Shown here in pieces: positions 17,253-26,812 of a stretch of DNA of 64,000 bases (positions are counted from its first letter, which is position 1; each line of letters starts with the position of its first letter). The notes under the pieces were generated by a model that was given only the letters and a program-made list of their open reading frames with translations, was not told the origin of the DNA and searched no databases. The position numbers and the translations under genes were made by a program. The DNA comes from Brevundimonas pishanensis (GTDB lineage: Bacteria; Pseudomonadota; Alphaproteobacteria; Caulobacterales; Caulobacteraceae), in NCBI RefSeq assembly GCF_022750635.1, contig NZ_JAJKBG010000001.1, forward strand, positions 682,001 to 746,000, read 5' to 3'.

Positions 17253-18476
17253 ATGGCCAAGATCAAGGTCGCCAATCCCATCGTGGACATCGACGGCGAC
17301 GAAATGACCCGCATCATCTGGCAGATGATCAAGGACAAGCTCGTCTTCCCGTATCTGGATCTGGAACTGGACTACTACGATCTGGGTATGGAAAGCCGTG
17401 ACGCTACGGACGACCAGATCACCATCGACGCTGCCAAGGCTATCCAGAAGCACGGCGTTGGCGTGAAGTGCGCAACCATCACGCCGGACGAAGCCCGCGT
17501 GAAGGAATTCGGCCTGAAGAAGATGTGGAAGTCGCCGAACGGCACCATCCGCAACATCCTCGGCGGCGTTGTCTTCCGCGAGCCGATCATCTGCTCGAAC
17601 GTTCCGCGTCTGGTTCCGGGCTGGACCCAGCCGATCGTCGTGGGCCGTCACGCCTTCGGTGACCAGTACAAGGCTACCGACTTCCTGATGCCGGGTGCCG
17701 GCACCCTGTCGATCAAGTTCGTTGGCGACAACGGCGAAGTCATCGAGCACGAAGTCTACAAGGCTCCGGCTGCTGGCGTGGCCATGGCCATGTACAACCA
17801 AGACGAGTCGATCCGTGAGTTCGCTCACGCTTCGTTCGCTTATGGCCTGCAGCGTAACTATCCGGTCTACCTATCGACCAAGAACACCATCCTGAAAGCC
17901 TACGACGGCCGCTTCAAGGACATCTTCCAAGAAGTGTTCGACGCTCACTACGCCGAAGAGTTCAAGGCTCGCGGCCTGACCTACGAACACCGTCTGATCG
18001 ACGACATGGTGGCTGCCGCCATGAAGTGGTCGGGTGGCTTCGTCTGGGCTTGTAAGAACTACGACGGTGACGTGCAGTCGGACGTCGTCGCCCAAGGCTT
18101 CGGCTCGCTGGGCCTGATGACCTCGGTCCTGATGACCCCGGATGGCAAGGTCATGGAAACCGAAGCCGCCCACGGCACGGTGACCCGTCACTACCGTCAG
18201 CACCAGAAGGGTGAAGCGACCTCGACCAACTCGATCGCTTCGATTTTCGCCTGGACCCGTGGTTTCAAGCACCGCGCTAAGCTGGACAACAACGCCGAGC
18301 TGGCCCAGTTCGCTGAAACCCTCGAGAAGGTCGTCGTCGACACCGTCGAGTCGGGCTTCATGACCAAGGACCTTGCCCTGCTGGTCGGCGACCAACAAGG
18401 CTGGCTGACCACCGAAGGTTTCTTGGACAAGGTCTCGGAAAACCTGCGCGCGGCTCTGCCGGGCATTGGTGAGTAA
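17253..18476 (+). CDS. icd: Isocitrate dehydrogenase (NADP), eukaryote-like type
   Basis: This TCA-cycle enzyme oxidatively decarboxylates isocitrate to 2-oxoglutarate with NADP. The 407-residue protein begins [20 protein letters not shown], characteristic of the alphaproteobacterial/eukaryotic-type dimeric enzyme rather than the E. coli type. The longer frame adds 24 residues without family similarity; the chosen ATG has AGAGG 7 nt upstream. Codon use is strongly biased to C-ending codons, as expected for a highly expressed gene. A perfect terminator follows. Confidence 0.97.
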   Translation: MAKIKVANPIVDIDGDEMTRIIWQMIKDKLVFPYLDLELDYYDLGMESRDATDDQITIDAAKAIQKHGVGVKCATITPDEARVKEFGLKKMWKSPNGTIRNILGGVVFREPIICSNVPRLVPGWTQPIVVGRHAFGDQYKATDFLMPGAGTLSIKFVGDNGEVIEHEVYKAPAAGVAMAMYNQDESIREFAHASFAYGLQRNYPVYLSTKNTILKAYDGRFKDIFQEVFDAHYAEEFKARGLTYEHRLIDDMVAAAMKWSGGFVWACKNYDGDVQSDVVAQGFGSLGLMTSVLMTPDGKVMETEAAHGTVTRHYRQHQKGEATSTNSIASIFAWTRGFKHRAKLDNNAELAQFAETLEKVVVDTVESGFMTKDLALLVGDQQGWLTTEGFLDKVSENLRAALPGIGE

Positions 18477-18497
18477 TAGTCTTTTTGACTAAGAGTG

Positions 18498-18533
18498 AGC
18501 CCCGCCAGACGGTGTCTGGCGGGGCTTCTTTTT
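18498..18533 (+). terminator. Intrinsic terminator of icd
   Basis: The perfect 13-bp stem AGCCCCGCCAGAC / GTCTGGCGGGGCT with a 3-nt loop is followed by TCTTTTT. The last five T also form the left arm of the palindromic element that follows. Confidence 0.95.
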
Positions 18534-18578
18534 GCCCTAACGCTCGCCACGCGGTGGCTCGCTCCTTGAGGGCAAAAA
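18529..18578 (+). repeat. REP-like structured palindrome, copy B
   Basis: The 10-bp outer arms TTTTTGCCCT / AGGGCAAAAA enclose the conserved CTA-ACGCTCG and CTCGCT-CCTTGAG flanks and an apical GCCAC/GTGGC stem. It is the copy with the longest outer helix and directly abuts the icd terminator. It faces copy C (18595-18634) in the opposite orientation 16 bases away. Confidence 0.75.
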
Positions 18579-18594
18579 GAAGTAGGTGAACTCT

Positions 18595-18634
18595 GCGCTC
18601 ATGCAGCGAGGCCCCGAGGGCCGAGCGATAGCGC
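18595..18634 (-). repeat. REP-like structured palindrome, copy C
   Basis: Read on the minus strand it is GCGCTA-TCGCTCG-GCCC...GGGCC-TCGCT-GCATGAGCGC. The outer arms are GCGCT/AGCGC instead of GCCCT/AGGGC, a compensatory change that keeps pairing. The CTTGAG motif is CATGAG here. Together with copy B it forms an inverted pair between icd and alaS. Confidence 0.72.
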
Positions 18635-18653
18635 GCGACGAAGTCGCCCAAAC

Positions 18654-18687
18654 AAAAAAGCCCGCCTCGGGTGAGGCGGGCTTTTCT
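18654..18687 (-). terminator. Intrinsic terminator of alaS
   Basis: AAGCCCGCCTC / GAGGCGGGCTT form an 11-bp stem with a 4-nt loop and a run of T on the minus strand. It lies 20 bases past the alaS stop. Its plus-strand T-tract is shorter, so it may act in both directions. Confidence 0.9.
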
Positions 18688-18706
18688 GTAGGCTTGGAGC
18701 CGATGC

Positions 18707-21349
18707 TTAGATCTTGGCCTTGATGGTTGCGAGGCCTTCTTCGGCTTTGGAGGCGTCGGGTGCGCCGCCTTGGGCGAAGTCCGGCTTGCCGCCTGCGCCC
18801 TTGCCGCCCATGGCGATCACGGCGTCACGGGCGAAGTCGGCGGCGTTGTACTTGCCGACGAGGTCCGGTGTCAGGGTGACGGTGATGGCAGCCTTGCCAT
18901 CGGTCACGCCGACCAGAGCCACGATGCCCGAGCCAAGTTGCTTCTTGAAGTCCTCGGCAACGCCGCGCAGGCCCTTGCCGTCCACGCCGTCAAGGACGCG
19001 GGCGATCACCTTCACACCGTTGATCTCTTCCGGAGCGGCCGAGGCACCGCCGCCGCCGAGGGCGAGTTGCTTTTTCAGTTCGGCAACCTGCTTCTCGAGC
19101 GACTTGACCGAGGCCTGTAGGTTTTCAACACGCGGTGCCACGTCGGTCGGCTGAACCTTGAAGTTCTGCGCCAGCGAGCGGGTGATGTTGGCCTGTTCCA
19201 GCAGGTACTGACGGGCGGCTTCGCCGGTCAGGGCCTCGATACGACGCACGCCAGCGGCCACGCCGCCTTCGGAGATGATCTTGAACAGGGCAATGTCGCC
19301 GGTGCGGGCGACGTGGGTCCCGCCGCACAGTTCGACCGAATAGGCCTTGCCGGCTTCGGTCAGCGAGTTGCCGAGCGCCAGCACGCGCACTTCGTCACCG
19401 TACTTCTCGCCGAACAGGGCGATAGCACCGGCGTCGATAGCCTCTTCAGGCGACATCAACTGGGTCGTGGCGGGCACGTTCTGGCGGATGACCGCATTCA
19501 CCTCGTCTTCGATGCGGGCGATTTCCTCGTCGGTCACCGGCGCATTGTGGCTGAAGTCGAAGCGCAGACGCTCGTGGTCGACCATCTGGCCCTTCTGGGC
19601 GATGTGGGCACCCAGAACGTTCTTCAGCGCGGTGTGCAGCAGGTGTGCGCCCGAGTGGTTCGAACGGGTGGTCAGGCGCTCATCGGCATTGACGTACAAC
19701 TCGACCTTGGTGCCGATCTTCAACTCGCCCGAGGTGACTTCGATCTGGTGGGCGTACAGGTCGCCGCCTGCGTGCTTTTGCACGTCCAGAACGCGGCCTT
19801 CGCCACCAGCCCATTTTACCGAGCCCTTGTCGCCGTTCTGGCCGCCGCCTTCGCCGTAGAAGGGGGTCTGGTCGAACAGGACTTCGACGATGTCGCCAGC
19901 CGAAGCGGCTTCAACGCGAGCGCCTTCGGCCACGATGGCAACCACGGCACCTTCGCCGTCGGTGTTGTCATAGCCGGTGAAGGTGGTGGCACCCAGTTGG
20001 TCACGGATGGCCAGCCATTCGCCAGCATTGGCGGTTTGGCCCGAGCCCTTCCAGTTGGCCTTGCCGCGTTGGCGCTGCTCGGCCATTTCGGCCTCGAAGC
20101 CGTCATTGTCGACCGACAGGCCACGGCGGCGTGCTTCGTCCTGCGTCAGGTCGAGCGGGAAGCCGTAGGTGTCATACAGGGTGAAGGCCGTGTGACCCGA
20201 GATGATGCCGCCCTCGGACAGGTCCTTGGTGGCTTCGTCCAGCAGGCCCATGCCGCGACCAAGGGTGGTGCGGAAACGGATTTCTTCCTGCTTCATCGTG
20301 TCTTCGATGAAGGCCTGTGCGCGGCCCAGTTCCGGATAGGCTTCGCCCATCTCGGTGACCAGTGCCGGAACCAGACGGTGCATCAGCGGATCTTGCGCAC
20401 CCAGCAGGTGGGCGTGGCGCATGGCGCGGCGCATGATGCGGCGCAGGACGTAGCCACGGCCTTCGTTCGACGGCGTCACACCGTCGGCGATCAGGAACGA
20501 CGACGAGCGCAGGTGGTCGGCGATTACGCGGTGGCTGGCTTGCAGCGCACCTTCGGCCTTGGTGTTGGTCGCGTCTTCCGAAGCGGCGATCAGGTGGCGG
20601 AACAGATCGACTTCATAGTTGGAGTGCACGCCCTGCAGCACAGCCGCGATACGCTCCAGACCCATGCCGGTGTCGACCGACTTCTTGGGCAGTTCGCGAA
20701 CGATCTCGTCGTTCTCCTTCTCGAACTGCATGAAGACGTTGTTCCAGATCTCGACGAAGCGGTCGCCGTCCTCTTCCGGCGAACCCGGAGGGCCGCCCCA
20801 GATGTGCTCGCCGTGGTCGTAGAAGATTTCGGTGCACGGACCGCACGGACCGTTGTCGCCCATGGCCCAGAAGTTGTCGGCGGTCGGGATACGAATGATC
20901 TTGTCGTCCGAGAAGCCCGTCACCTTCTTCCAGATGTTAAAGGCTTCGTCGTCGGTGTGATAAACCGTGACCAGCAGCTTTTGCGGGTCCAGACCGAACT
21001 CCTTGGTCAGCAGACCCCACGCGCTCTCGATGGCGTGGTCTTTGAAGTAGTCGCCGAACGAGAAGTTGCCCAGCATTTCAAAGAAGGTGTGGTGACGCGC
21101 GGTGTAGCCAACGTTGTCCAGATCGTTGTGCTTGCCGCCGGCGCGGACGCACTTTTGCGACGAAGTGGCGCGCGGATACGGCGGCACGGCAGCACCGGTG
21201 AAGTAGTCCTTGAACGGGACCATGCCGGCGTTGACGAAAAGCAGGGTCGGGTCGTTCTGCGGCACCAGCGGTGCGGAGTGCACCTTCTCGTGGCCGTCGT
21301 TGCCGAAGTAATCGAGGAAGGTAGAACGTATCTGCTTCAGGCTGGTCAT
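18707..21349 (-). CDS. alaS: Alanyl-tRNA synthetase
   Basis: It charges tRNA-Ala and edits mischarged Ser or Gly. The 880-residue protein begins [23 protein letters not shown] and contains the class II synthetase core, the editing-site zinc motifs [11 protein letters not shown] and [12 protein letters not shown], and a C-terminal oligomerisation domain with a coiled-coil segment near [20 protein letters not shown] chose the ATG at 21349; an upstream in-frame extension of 18 residues has no family match. It is a single gene downstream of an RraA-like gene. Confidence 0.97.
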   Translation of the reverse strand: MTSLKQIRSTFLDYFGNDGHEKVHSAPLVPQNDPTLLFVNAGMVPFKDYFTGAAVPPYPRATSSQKCVRAGGKHNDLDNVGYTARHHTFFEMLGNFSFGDYFKDHAIESAWGLLTKEFGLDPQKLLVTVYHTDDEAFNIWKKVTGFSDDKIIRIPTADNFWAMGDNGPCGPCTEIFYDHGEHIWGGPPGSPEEDGDRFVEIWNNVFMQFEKENDEIVRELPKKSVDTGMGLERIAAVLQGVHSNYEVDLFRHLIAASEDATNTKAEGALQASHRVIADHLRSSSFLIADGVTPSNEGRGYVLRRIMRRAMRHAHLLGAQDPLMHRLVPALVTEMGEAYPELGRAQAFIEDTMKQEEIRFRTTLGRGMGLLDEATKDLSEGGIISGHTAFTLYDTYGFPLDLTQDEARRRGLSVDNDGFEAEMAEQRQRGKANWKGSGQTANAGEWLAIRDQLGATTFTGYDNTDGEGAVVAIVAEGARVEAASAGDIVEVLFDQTPFYGEGGGQNGDKGSVKWAGGEGRVLDVQKHAGGDLYAHQIEVTSGELKIGTKVELYVNADERLTTRSNHSGAHLLHTALKNVLGAHIAQKGQMVDHERLRFDFSHNAPVTDEEIARIEDEVNAVIRQNVPATTQLMSPEEAIDAGAIALFGEKYGDEVRVLALGNSLTEAGKAYSVELCGGTHVARTGDIALFKIISEGGVAAGVRRIEALTGEAARQYLLEQANITRSLAQNFKVQPTDVAPRVENLQASVKSLEKQVAELKKQLALGGGGASAAPEEINGVKVIARVLDGVDGKGLRGVAEDFKKQLGSGIVALVGVTDGKAAITVTLTPDLVGKYNAADFARDAVIAMGGKGAGGKPDFAQGGAPDASKAEEGLATIKAKI

Positions 21350-21495
21350 GATCTGTCGGACTGTTCGGTGTGTCGGGTGGGCAGCGCAGCCGGAGGGCCG
21401 CACCGCAAAAATAATGTCAGGGCGTCATATAGGGTTTTTGAGGCGAGTGCATCACCCCCGAACCCTCAAGACTCATGGCGAATTCGGAACGGCGC

Positions 21496-21978
21496 TCAGA
21501 CCAGTCGGTCTGCGGAGACAATGACGCCGTCCGCGTCCGCATAAATCCAGTCATCAGGACGGAATATGACGCCGCCGAAACTGGTCGGGATGTCCTGCTC
21601 GCCGATGCCGTCACGGTCCGAGCGGAGGGGGCAGGTGCCGATGGCTTTTACGCCCACGTCCATGGTGTCGATGACGGTGCTGTCGCGGATGGCAGCGTTG
21701 ACGATGATGCCCGCCCAGCCATTGTCGATGGCCAGTTTGGCCAGATTATCACCCACGAGTGCGCGCTTGAGCGAGCTGCCACCGTTGACCACGAGCACCG
21801 CGCCGCGTCCGGGACCTTCGAGGGTAGAGCGCACCAGCGCATTATCATCAAGAACGCTGAGGGTCCGGATCGGGCCACAGAAGGCGGTAATCTTGCCAAA
21901 GCTACGGAAGGCCGTGGTGCAGACCTTCACCTTGTCGGGGTGGGCATCACACAGGTCGGCAGTGGCGAAGGCAGTCAT
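21496..21978 (-). CDS. RraA-like protein (RNase E regulator or HMG-type aldolase)
   Basis: This 160-residue protein starts MTAFATADLCDAHPDKVKV. It has the family segments LVVNGGSSLKRALVGDNLAKLA and GWAGIIVNAAIRDS, whose Gly and Arg-Asp residues bind the metal and oxaloacetate-type substrate in the aldolase branch. The same fold gives RraA, an inhibitor of RNase E. The sequence alone does not decide between 4-hydroxy-4-methyl-2-oxoglutarate aldolase and RraA. It lies between recA and alaS on the same strand. Confidence 0.9.
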   Translation of the reverse strand: MTAFATADLCDAHPDKVKVCTTAFRSFGKITAFCGPIRTLSVLDDNALVRSTLEGPGRGAVLVVNGGSSLKRALVGDNLAKLAIDNGWAGIIVNAAIRDSTVIDTMDVGVKAIGTCPLRSDRDGIGEQDIPTSFGGVIFRPDDWIYADADGVIVSADRLV

Positions 21979-22062
21979 CGCAGGCTCTCATCATCGGGAA
22001 GGAGTTTTGACCCTGCCGCTTTCAATCGGTCAGGGAAAGGGCCGAGCCCTTTAGACGGGCAA

Positions 22063-22097
22063 AAAAAGAGGCCCACCCGATGAACGGGTGGGCCTTC
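22063..22097 (-). terminator. Intrinsic terminator of recA
   Basis: AGGCCCACCCG / CGGGTGGGCCT form an 11-bp stem with a 5-nt loop. On the minus strand it is followed by CTTTTTTTGCCC. It is 57 bases past the recA stop and separates recA from the RraA-like gene. Confidence 0.92.
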
Positions 22098-22153
22098 TCC
22101 ACCCCGCCCCCGACGGGGTCGGTAGGCGGGTCGCCGGGGAGGGCGGAGATGTT

Positions 22154-23233
22154 TTAGCCTTCGAGGTCCTGACCTTCGTCCGGTTCCGGAGTGCCCAGAA
22201 GCTCGTCGGCAATCTTGTTGGTGGAGGCGCGAACAGCCTTTTCGATGGCCAGTGCCATATCCGGATTGTTCTTCAGGAACTCCTTGGCGTTCTCGCGGCC
22301 CTGACCGATGCGGGTCGAGTCATAGGAGAACCAGGAGCCTGACTTCTCGACGATGCCTGCCTTCACGCCCAGATCGATGATCTCGCCGATCTTGGAGATG
22401 CCTTCGCCGTACATGATGTCGAAGATAACCTCACGGAACGGCGGGGCCACCTTGTTCTTCACGACCTTCACGCGAGTGGTGTTGCCGACCACTTCGTCGC
22501 GGTTCTTGATCGCGCCGGTGCGGCGGATGTCGAGGCGCACCGAAGCGTAGAACTTCAGAGCGTTACCGCCCGTGGTGGTTTCGGGCGAGCCGTACATCAC
22601 GCCGATCTTGTGACGGATCTGGTTGATGAACAGCACGATGCATTTCGACTTGTTGATCGACGCCGTCAGCTTGCGCAGGGCTTGCGACATCAGACGGGCT
22701 TGCAGGCCCGGCAGGCTGTCGCCCATCTCGCCCTCGATTTCGGCGCGCGGGGTCAGGGCGGCGACAGAGTCGATCACCACGATGTCCACGGCACCCGAGC
22801 GGACGAGGGTGTCGACGATTTCCAGAGCCTGTTCACCGGTGTCCGGCTGCGAGACGAGCAGGTCGTCCAGGTTCACACCCAGCTTCTGGGCATAGACCGG
22901 ATCAAGCGCGTGTTCGGCGTCCACGAAGGCAGCCACACCGCCCTTTTTCTGGATTTCTGCGACCGTGTGCAGAGCCAGAGTGGTTTTACCCGAGGATTCG
23001 GGACCGAAAACTTCGATCACGCGGCCCACCGGCAGACCGCCGATGCCCAGAGCCATATCGAGGCCCAGAGAGCCGGTCGACACGCTGTCGATCTCGGTCA
23101 CCTGACCCGCCTTGCCCAGTTTCATGACCGAGCCCTTGCCGAATGCGCGGTCGATCTGTGCGATCGCTGCCTCAAGGGCGCGTTGTTTATCGGAGTCTGC
23201 CTTAGCCACTAATTTCAATGCCGCCTGTGTCAT
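22154..23233 (-). CDS. recA: Recombinase RecA
   Basis: This DNA strand-exchange protein is the activator of LexA self-cleavage. The 359-residue protein begins [20 protein letters not shown], followed by the Walker [10 protein letters not shown], the Walker [11 protein letters not shown], the [10 protein letters not shown] and [12 protein letters not shown] segments and an acidic C-terminus. The chosen start fits alphaproteobacterial RecA; upstream Met codons in the longer frame are not family-like. An SOS box (GTTC-N7-GTTC) about 110 bases upstream indicates LexA control. The upstream region also contains GAACA-type repeats. Confidence 0.98.
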   Translation of the reverse strand: MTQAALKLVAKADSDKQRALEAAIAQIDRAFGKGSVMKLGKAGQVTEIDSVSTGSLGLDMALGIGGLPVGRVIEVFGPESSGKTTLALHTVAEIQKKGGVAAFVDAEHALDPVYAQKLGVNLDDLLVSQPDTGEQALEIVDTLVRSGAVDIVVIDSVAALTPRAEIEGEMGDSLPGLQARLMSQALRKLTASINKSKCIVLFINQIRHKIGVMYGSPETTTGGNALKFYASVRLDIRRTGAIKNRDEVVGNTTRVKVVKNKVAPPFREVIFDIMYGEGISKIGEIIDLGVKAGIVEKSGSWFSYDSTRIGQGRENAKEFLKNNPDMALAIEKAVRASTNKIADELLGTPEPDEGQDLEG

Positions 23234-23344
23234 TGGTTTGATCTCTCCCATGCCATGATTCATGGCATTTTTCCCGTAGGACGTTGGGAGAGACCCGCCA
23301 GGACCCGCTCCCTCGATGACGTGATTAGTACACGGTTTGTTCTG

Positions 23345-23359
23345 GTTCACAAGATGTTC
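23345..23359. promoter_or_regulatory. SOS box upstream of recA
   Basis: GTTCACAAGATGTTC matches the alphaproteobacterial LexA operator GTTC-N7-GTTC exactly. A further GTTC lies at 23339. The site is 112 bases upstream of the chosen recA start and 94 bases before the start of the divergent GNAT-nitrilase gene, so it could affect both. Confidence 0.85.
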
Positions 23360-23452
23360 TCATTTGAAATGTGGAACAGCGCTCGTTTCATGCGTCCGAT
23401 AATGACGCAGGGTGTCTCGCCACCTTTGCCACGGACAGGCGTTTAGTGCCGT

Positions 23453-25021
23453 ATGAGCACTGAAAATCTGCCGCCCGTCGATCCTTCCAAACCCGCCCTC
23501 CTGACGATCCGAAACGCGAGAATGGCCGATGTTGCGGCCATCAGCGCGCTGGTCGGGCGCGTCTACAAAGACGACATTCCCTACACCGCCGGCATGCTAC
23601 GCGGTCAGATCGCCATCTATCCGGATGGCCAGCTGGTGGTGGAATACGAGGGCGAGATCGTCGGCTATGCGGCCAGCTTCCGCATCGACGAAGCTTCGGC
23701 CATGCGCGCCCATACCTGGGAAGATATCACTGGCGGGGGCTATGCCTCGCGGCACGATCCGAACGGAGACTGGCTGTATGGTATGGAGGTCTGTGTCGAT
23801 CCCACCCGTCGCCGACTGCGGATCGGCCAGCGCCTGTACGATGCCCGACGCGAGTTGTGCGAGGTCCAGAACCTGAAGGGGATTGTCTTCGGTGGACGCC
23901 TGCCCGGGCTGTCGCGGCGCAAGTCGGCCTATCCGGATCCGAAGGACTATCTGGACGCTGTTACGGCGCGTAAGATGAATGATCCTGTCGTGGCCTTCCA
24001 TATTCGGTCCGGCTTTGAGCCGATCGGTGTGCTGCGCGGCTATCTGTCCACCGATAAGCAGTCGATGGGCCACGCCTCACACATGGTGTGGCGCAACCCC
24101 TACTTCATCGAAGATACGGGTAAGGGCGCGGCCTTCACCACCAAGGAAGCTGTTCGCGTCGCCACCGTCCAGTTGCAGATGCGCAAGGTCGAAAGCTTTG
24201 ACGAGTTCATGGCCAATATCGAATATTTCGTCGATGTGGTGGCCGACTATCGGGCCGACTTCGTAGTCTTCCCCGAGCTCATCACGCTTCAGCTCTTGTC
24301 GCTAGAGCCCAAGAAGCTGACGCCGGTGGAATCCATCGAGCATCTGACCCGGTATACGCCGCGCTTTGTGGAGTCCATGCGCAAGCTGGCTGTCAGCTAT
24401 AATGTGAACATTATCGGCGGCTCGCACCCGACCCGTACCGATGACGGCGACATCCAGAACGTGGCCTATGTGTTCCTGCGCGATGGTTCGGTGCACGAAC
24501 AGGAAAAGCTGCATCCCACGCCGAACGAACGTCACTGGTGGAATATCAAAGGCGGCGACCGGGTCCATGCCATCCCGACGGACTGCGGCCCTATCGGAGT
24601 GATGATTTGCTACGATTCCGAGTTCCCCGAGATCGCACGCCGCATGGTGGACGAGGGAGCGCGCATCCTGTTTGTGCCCTTCTGCACGGACAACCGTCAG
24701 GGCTATCTGCGGGTGCGCTACTGTGGTCAGGCACGGGCCATCGAGAACCAGTGCTACGTCGTGCTGGCGGGCAATGTCGGCAACCTGCCCAATGTCGAGA
24801 ATATGGACATCCAGTACGCCCAGTCCTGCATCCTGACGCCCTGCGATTTCCCGTTTGCGCGGGACGGTATTGCCGCCGAGGCGACCGAGAACGTCGAGAC
24901 GGTGACGGTGGCCGACCTCGATCTGTCCGATCTGGCGTGGGCGCGGGCGCAAGGCACGGTCAAGAACCTGCGCGACCGCCGCTTTGACCTGTACAAGACG
25001 GTGTGGACCGACGGGGGCTGA
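23453..25021 (+). CDS. Bifunctional GNAT acetyltransferase / nitrilase-superfamily protein
   Basis: A 522-residue fusion. Residues about 17-215 form a GNAT acetyltransferase domain, with the acetyl-CoA loop in the VCVDPTRRRLRIGQRLYDARR segment. Residues about 235-515 form a carbon-nitrogen hydrolase domain with the Glu in FPELI, Lys in EKLHPTPNE and Cys in MICYDSEFPE. Known fusions of this type exist, but the substrate is generally not established. It is monocistronic, divergent from recA and convergent with the epimerase gene. Confidence 0.92.
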   Translation: MSTENLPPVDPSKPALLTIRNARMADVAAISALVGRVYKDDIPYTAGMLRGQIAIYPDGQLVVEYEGEIVGYAASFRIDEASAMRAHTWEDITGGGYASRHDPNGDWLYGMEVCVDPTRRRLRIGQRLYDARRELCEVQNLKGIVFGGRLPGLSRRKSAYPDPKDYLDAVTARKMNDPVVAFHIRSGFEPIGVLRGYLSTDKQSMGHASHMVWRNPYFIEDTGKGAAFTTKEAVRVATVQLQMRKVESFDEFMANIEYFVDVVADYRADFVVFPELITLQLLSLEPKKLTPVESIEHLTRYTPRFVESMRKLAVSYNVNIIGGSHPTRTDDGDIQNVAYVFLRDGSVHEQEKLHPTPNERHWWNIKGGDRVHAIPTDCGPIGVMICYDSEFPEIARRMVDEGARILFVPFCTDNRQGYLRVRYCGQARAIENQCYVVLAGNVGNLPNVENMDIQYAQSCILTPCDFPFARDGIAAEATENVETVTVADLDLSDLAWARAQGTVKNLRDRRFDLYKTVWTDGG

Positions 25022-25035
25022 GCCTCTTGGGCCGG

Positions 25036-26055
25036 TCAGTTTTCGCGGTAGAAGTTGCAATACCAGTCAACGAACCGGCCCACGCCCTCTTCGACTGGCG
25101 TTGAGGGCGCATAGCCGATAGCCGCCAGAGTGGCCGAAACGTCTGCTTCGGTGTTGACCACGTCCCCCTCCTGCATCGGCATCAGGTTCAGCTTGGCTTT
25201 GCGACCCAGCTTTTCTTCCAGCACCTCGATGTATCGCATAAGCGGGACCGGCTGACCTGCGCCGAGGTTCAGGATGCGCCACGGGGCAACGCCGCTGGTC
25301 GACGGATCGGGAGCGGTGGCATCCCATGCCGGATTGACCGTCGCGGGCTGGTCCAGTGCCGCGACAATGCCCGTCACGATGTCATCCACATAGGTGAAGT
25401 CGCGGCTCATACGGCCCTCGCCGTACACGTCGATCGGCTCGTCCTTGAGGATGGCGCGGGTAAATTTGAATAGCGCCATGTCCGGTCGGCCCCACGGACC
25501 GTACACGGTGAAAAACCGCAGGCCCGTCAGGGGGATACCGAACAGATGGGCGTAGGAATGCGCCATAGCCTCGTTGGCGATCTTGGTCGCGGCATAGAGG
25601 GTCAGGGGGTGGTTGGCTCCGTCCGACGGCGCGAACGGCAGTTTGCCATTGGCCCCATAGGCCGAACTGGTCGAGGCATAGACGAGGTGCTCGCATCCTG
25701 CGGCTCGCGCGCCCTCGATAATCGACAGAAAGCCGGTGACATTGGAGGACACATAGGTCCCGGGTGCCTCGAGGCTGTAGCGGACGCCTGCTTGAGCACC
25801 GAGGTGGACGATCCGTTTTGGATGATGCTCGGCGAATACGGCCGCCACCCCGCTGGCGTCGGCCAGATCAAGCGTATGGTGGCGATAGCTGGGATGGACC
25901 AGTAACTGGTCCAGCCGAGCCTGTTTCAGAGCCGGATCGTAATAGCTGTTCAGATTGTCGATACCAACGACCGTCTCGCCCCGCTCCAACAGGCGAAGCG
26001 TGGTGTGAAAGCCGATAAATCCGGCCGAGCCGGTGACGAGAACAGGATGCGACAT
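25036..26055 (-). CDS. NAD-dependent epimerase, UDP-glucuronate 4-epimerase-like
   Basis: This 339-residue extended short-chain dehydrogenase has the NAD-binding GSAGFIGFH at residues 8-16. The catalytic region is STSSAYG followed by YAATKIANE (Tyr-x-x-x-Lys). The blocks LGAQAGVRYSLEAPGTY and FFTVYGPWGRPDMALFKF are typical of the UDP-glucuronate 4-epimerase (capsular polysaccharide) family. It would interconvert UDP-sugars for surface polysaccharides. It is followed upstream by a methyltransferase gene on the same strand, but no glycosyltransferases are nearby. Confidence 0.9.
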   Translation of the reverse strand: MSHPVLVTGSAGFIGFHTTLRLLERGETVVGIDNLNSYYDPALKQARLDQLLVHPSYRHHTLDLADASGVAAVFAEHHPKRIVHLGAQAGVRYSLEAPGTYVSSNVTGFLSIIEGARAAGCEHLVYASTSSAYGANGKLPFAPSDGANHPLTLYAATKIANEAMAHSYAHLFGIPLTGLRFFTVYGPWGRPDMALFKFTRAILKDEPIDVYGEGRMSRDFTYVDDIVTGIVAALDQPATVNPAWDATAPDPSTSGVAPWRILNLGAGQPVPLMRYIEVLEEKLGRKAKLNLMPMQEGDVVNTEADVSATLAAIGYAPSTPVEEGVGRFVDWYCNFYREN

Positions 26056-26097
26056 GCGTCTAGCGATAATCGCGTCTGCGTCTTTGCGCCAGCGCTT

Positions 26098-26778
26098 CTA
26101 GGTGCGGATAGCGATGAGCGATTTGGTCAGGGGACCGACCTTCTCGTCGTGGTGTACGGCGTCAGGGTATAGAAAACGGAACTGGTTTTTATCCAGCAGC
26201 CGCGCATGCTGGACGTCCCGCATCGCGGCCCCCACATCGGGTGCCTTTTGCGAGAAGCCGTGGGCGCGGCGCATCAGGGCGCGGGCGCGTGACTGCTCGC
26301 TCCGCCAGTGGAAAAAAAGGCTGGAGAAATGCGGCTCGACCGGAAACCAGAAATAGGGCGTCTGGACGTAATAGCGCGGGGCAAGACGACGGCATTCGGT
26401 GGCAAACGCCTCCATGCGCACCCAATCGCCGACATGTTCGACCACAGAGTTGGAGTGGACGAGATCAAAGCTGTTGTCGGGGTATTGCGGCAATCGGGTT
26501 GCGTCGTCGTCGACGACCGAGAACAACCGCTCGTCCCAGACATCGTCCACCCCGCCGGGGTTCACCAGCGTGATATGGACCTTGCATCGACGCAGAAGCT
26601 CGACATCGAACAGTTGCCAGTACCCGGCCTCTCCTCCCAGATCGACGATCCTGACCTCGCCCTGTTCGGCTGCAATCTTTTCGATGAGAGTGACAACCCG
26701 ACGGCTACGGGCGCGGCGAAAACGCGACACCAGAGAGTTGGGGTCGCTGTTGTCCTGAAGGGCGTGGATCAGTTTCAT
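26098..26778 (-). CDS. SAM-dependent methyltransferase, class I
   Basis: This 226-residue protein has a VRIVDLGGEAGYWQLF motif I for AdoMet binding and the later motif FDLVHSNSVVEHVGDW. That motif is typical of type 11 methyltransferases, often acting on sugars or small molecules. The substrate is unknown. I chose the ATG at 26778 (MKLIHALQDNSDP); the longer frame is Arg-rich and has no family-like sequence. It is on the same strand as the epimerase, 42 bases away, so they may form an operon for a modified sugar, which is inference. Confidence 0.85.
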   Translation of the reverse strand: MKLIHALQDNSDPNSLVSRFRRARSRRVVTLIEKIAAEQGEVRIVDLGGEAGYWQLFDVELLRRCKVHITLVNPGGVDDVWDERLFSVVDDDATRLPQYPDNSFDLVHSNSVVEHVGDWVRMEAFATECRRLAPRYYVQTPYFWFPVEPHFSSLFFHWRSEQSRARALMRRAHGFSQKAPDVGAAMRDVQHARLLDKNQFRFLYPDAVHHDEKVGPLTKSLIAIRT

Positions 26779-26812
26779 CCTGTCCGTTTGGCAGAACCTT
26801 ACTACGACAAGC

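Noticed and set aside
21423-21466. TAGGGTT ... AACCCTCAAG, resembling the palindromic element
   Set aside because: The CTA and CTTGAG motifs are on the wrong sides of the arms compared with the five real copies, and the middle has no apical stem, so chance similarity is likelier.
19313-21544. A 743-codon plus-strand open frame
   Set aside because: It is antisense to alaS across its whole length, has no family similarity or ribosome-binding site, and is explained by the codon bias of a GC-rich gene.
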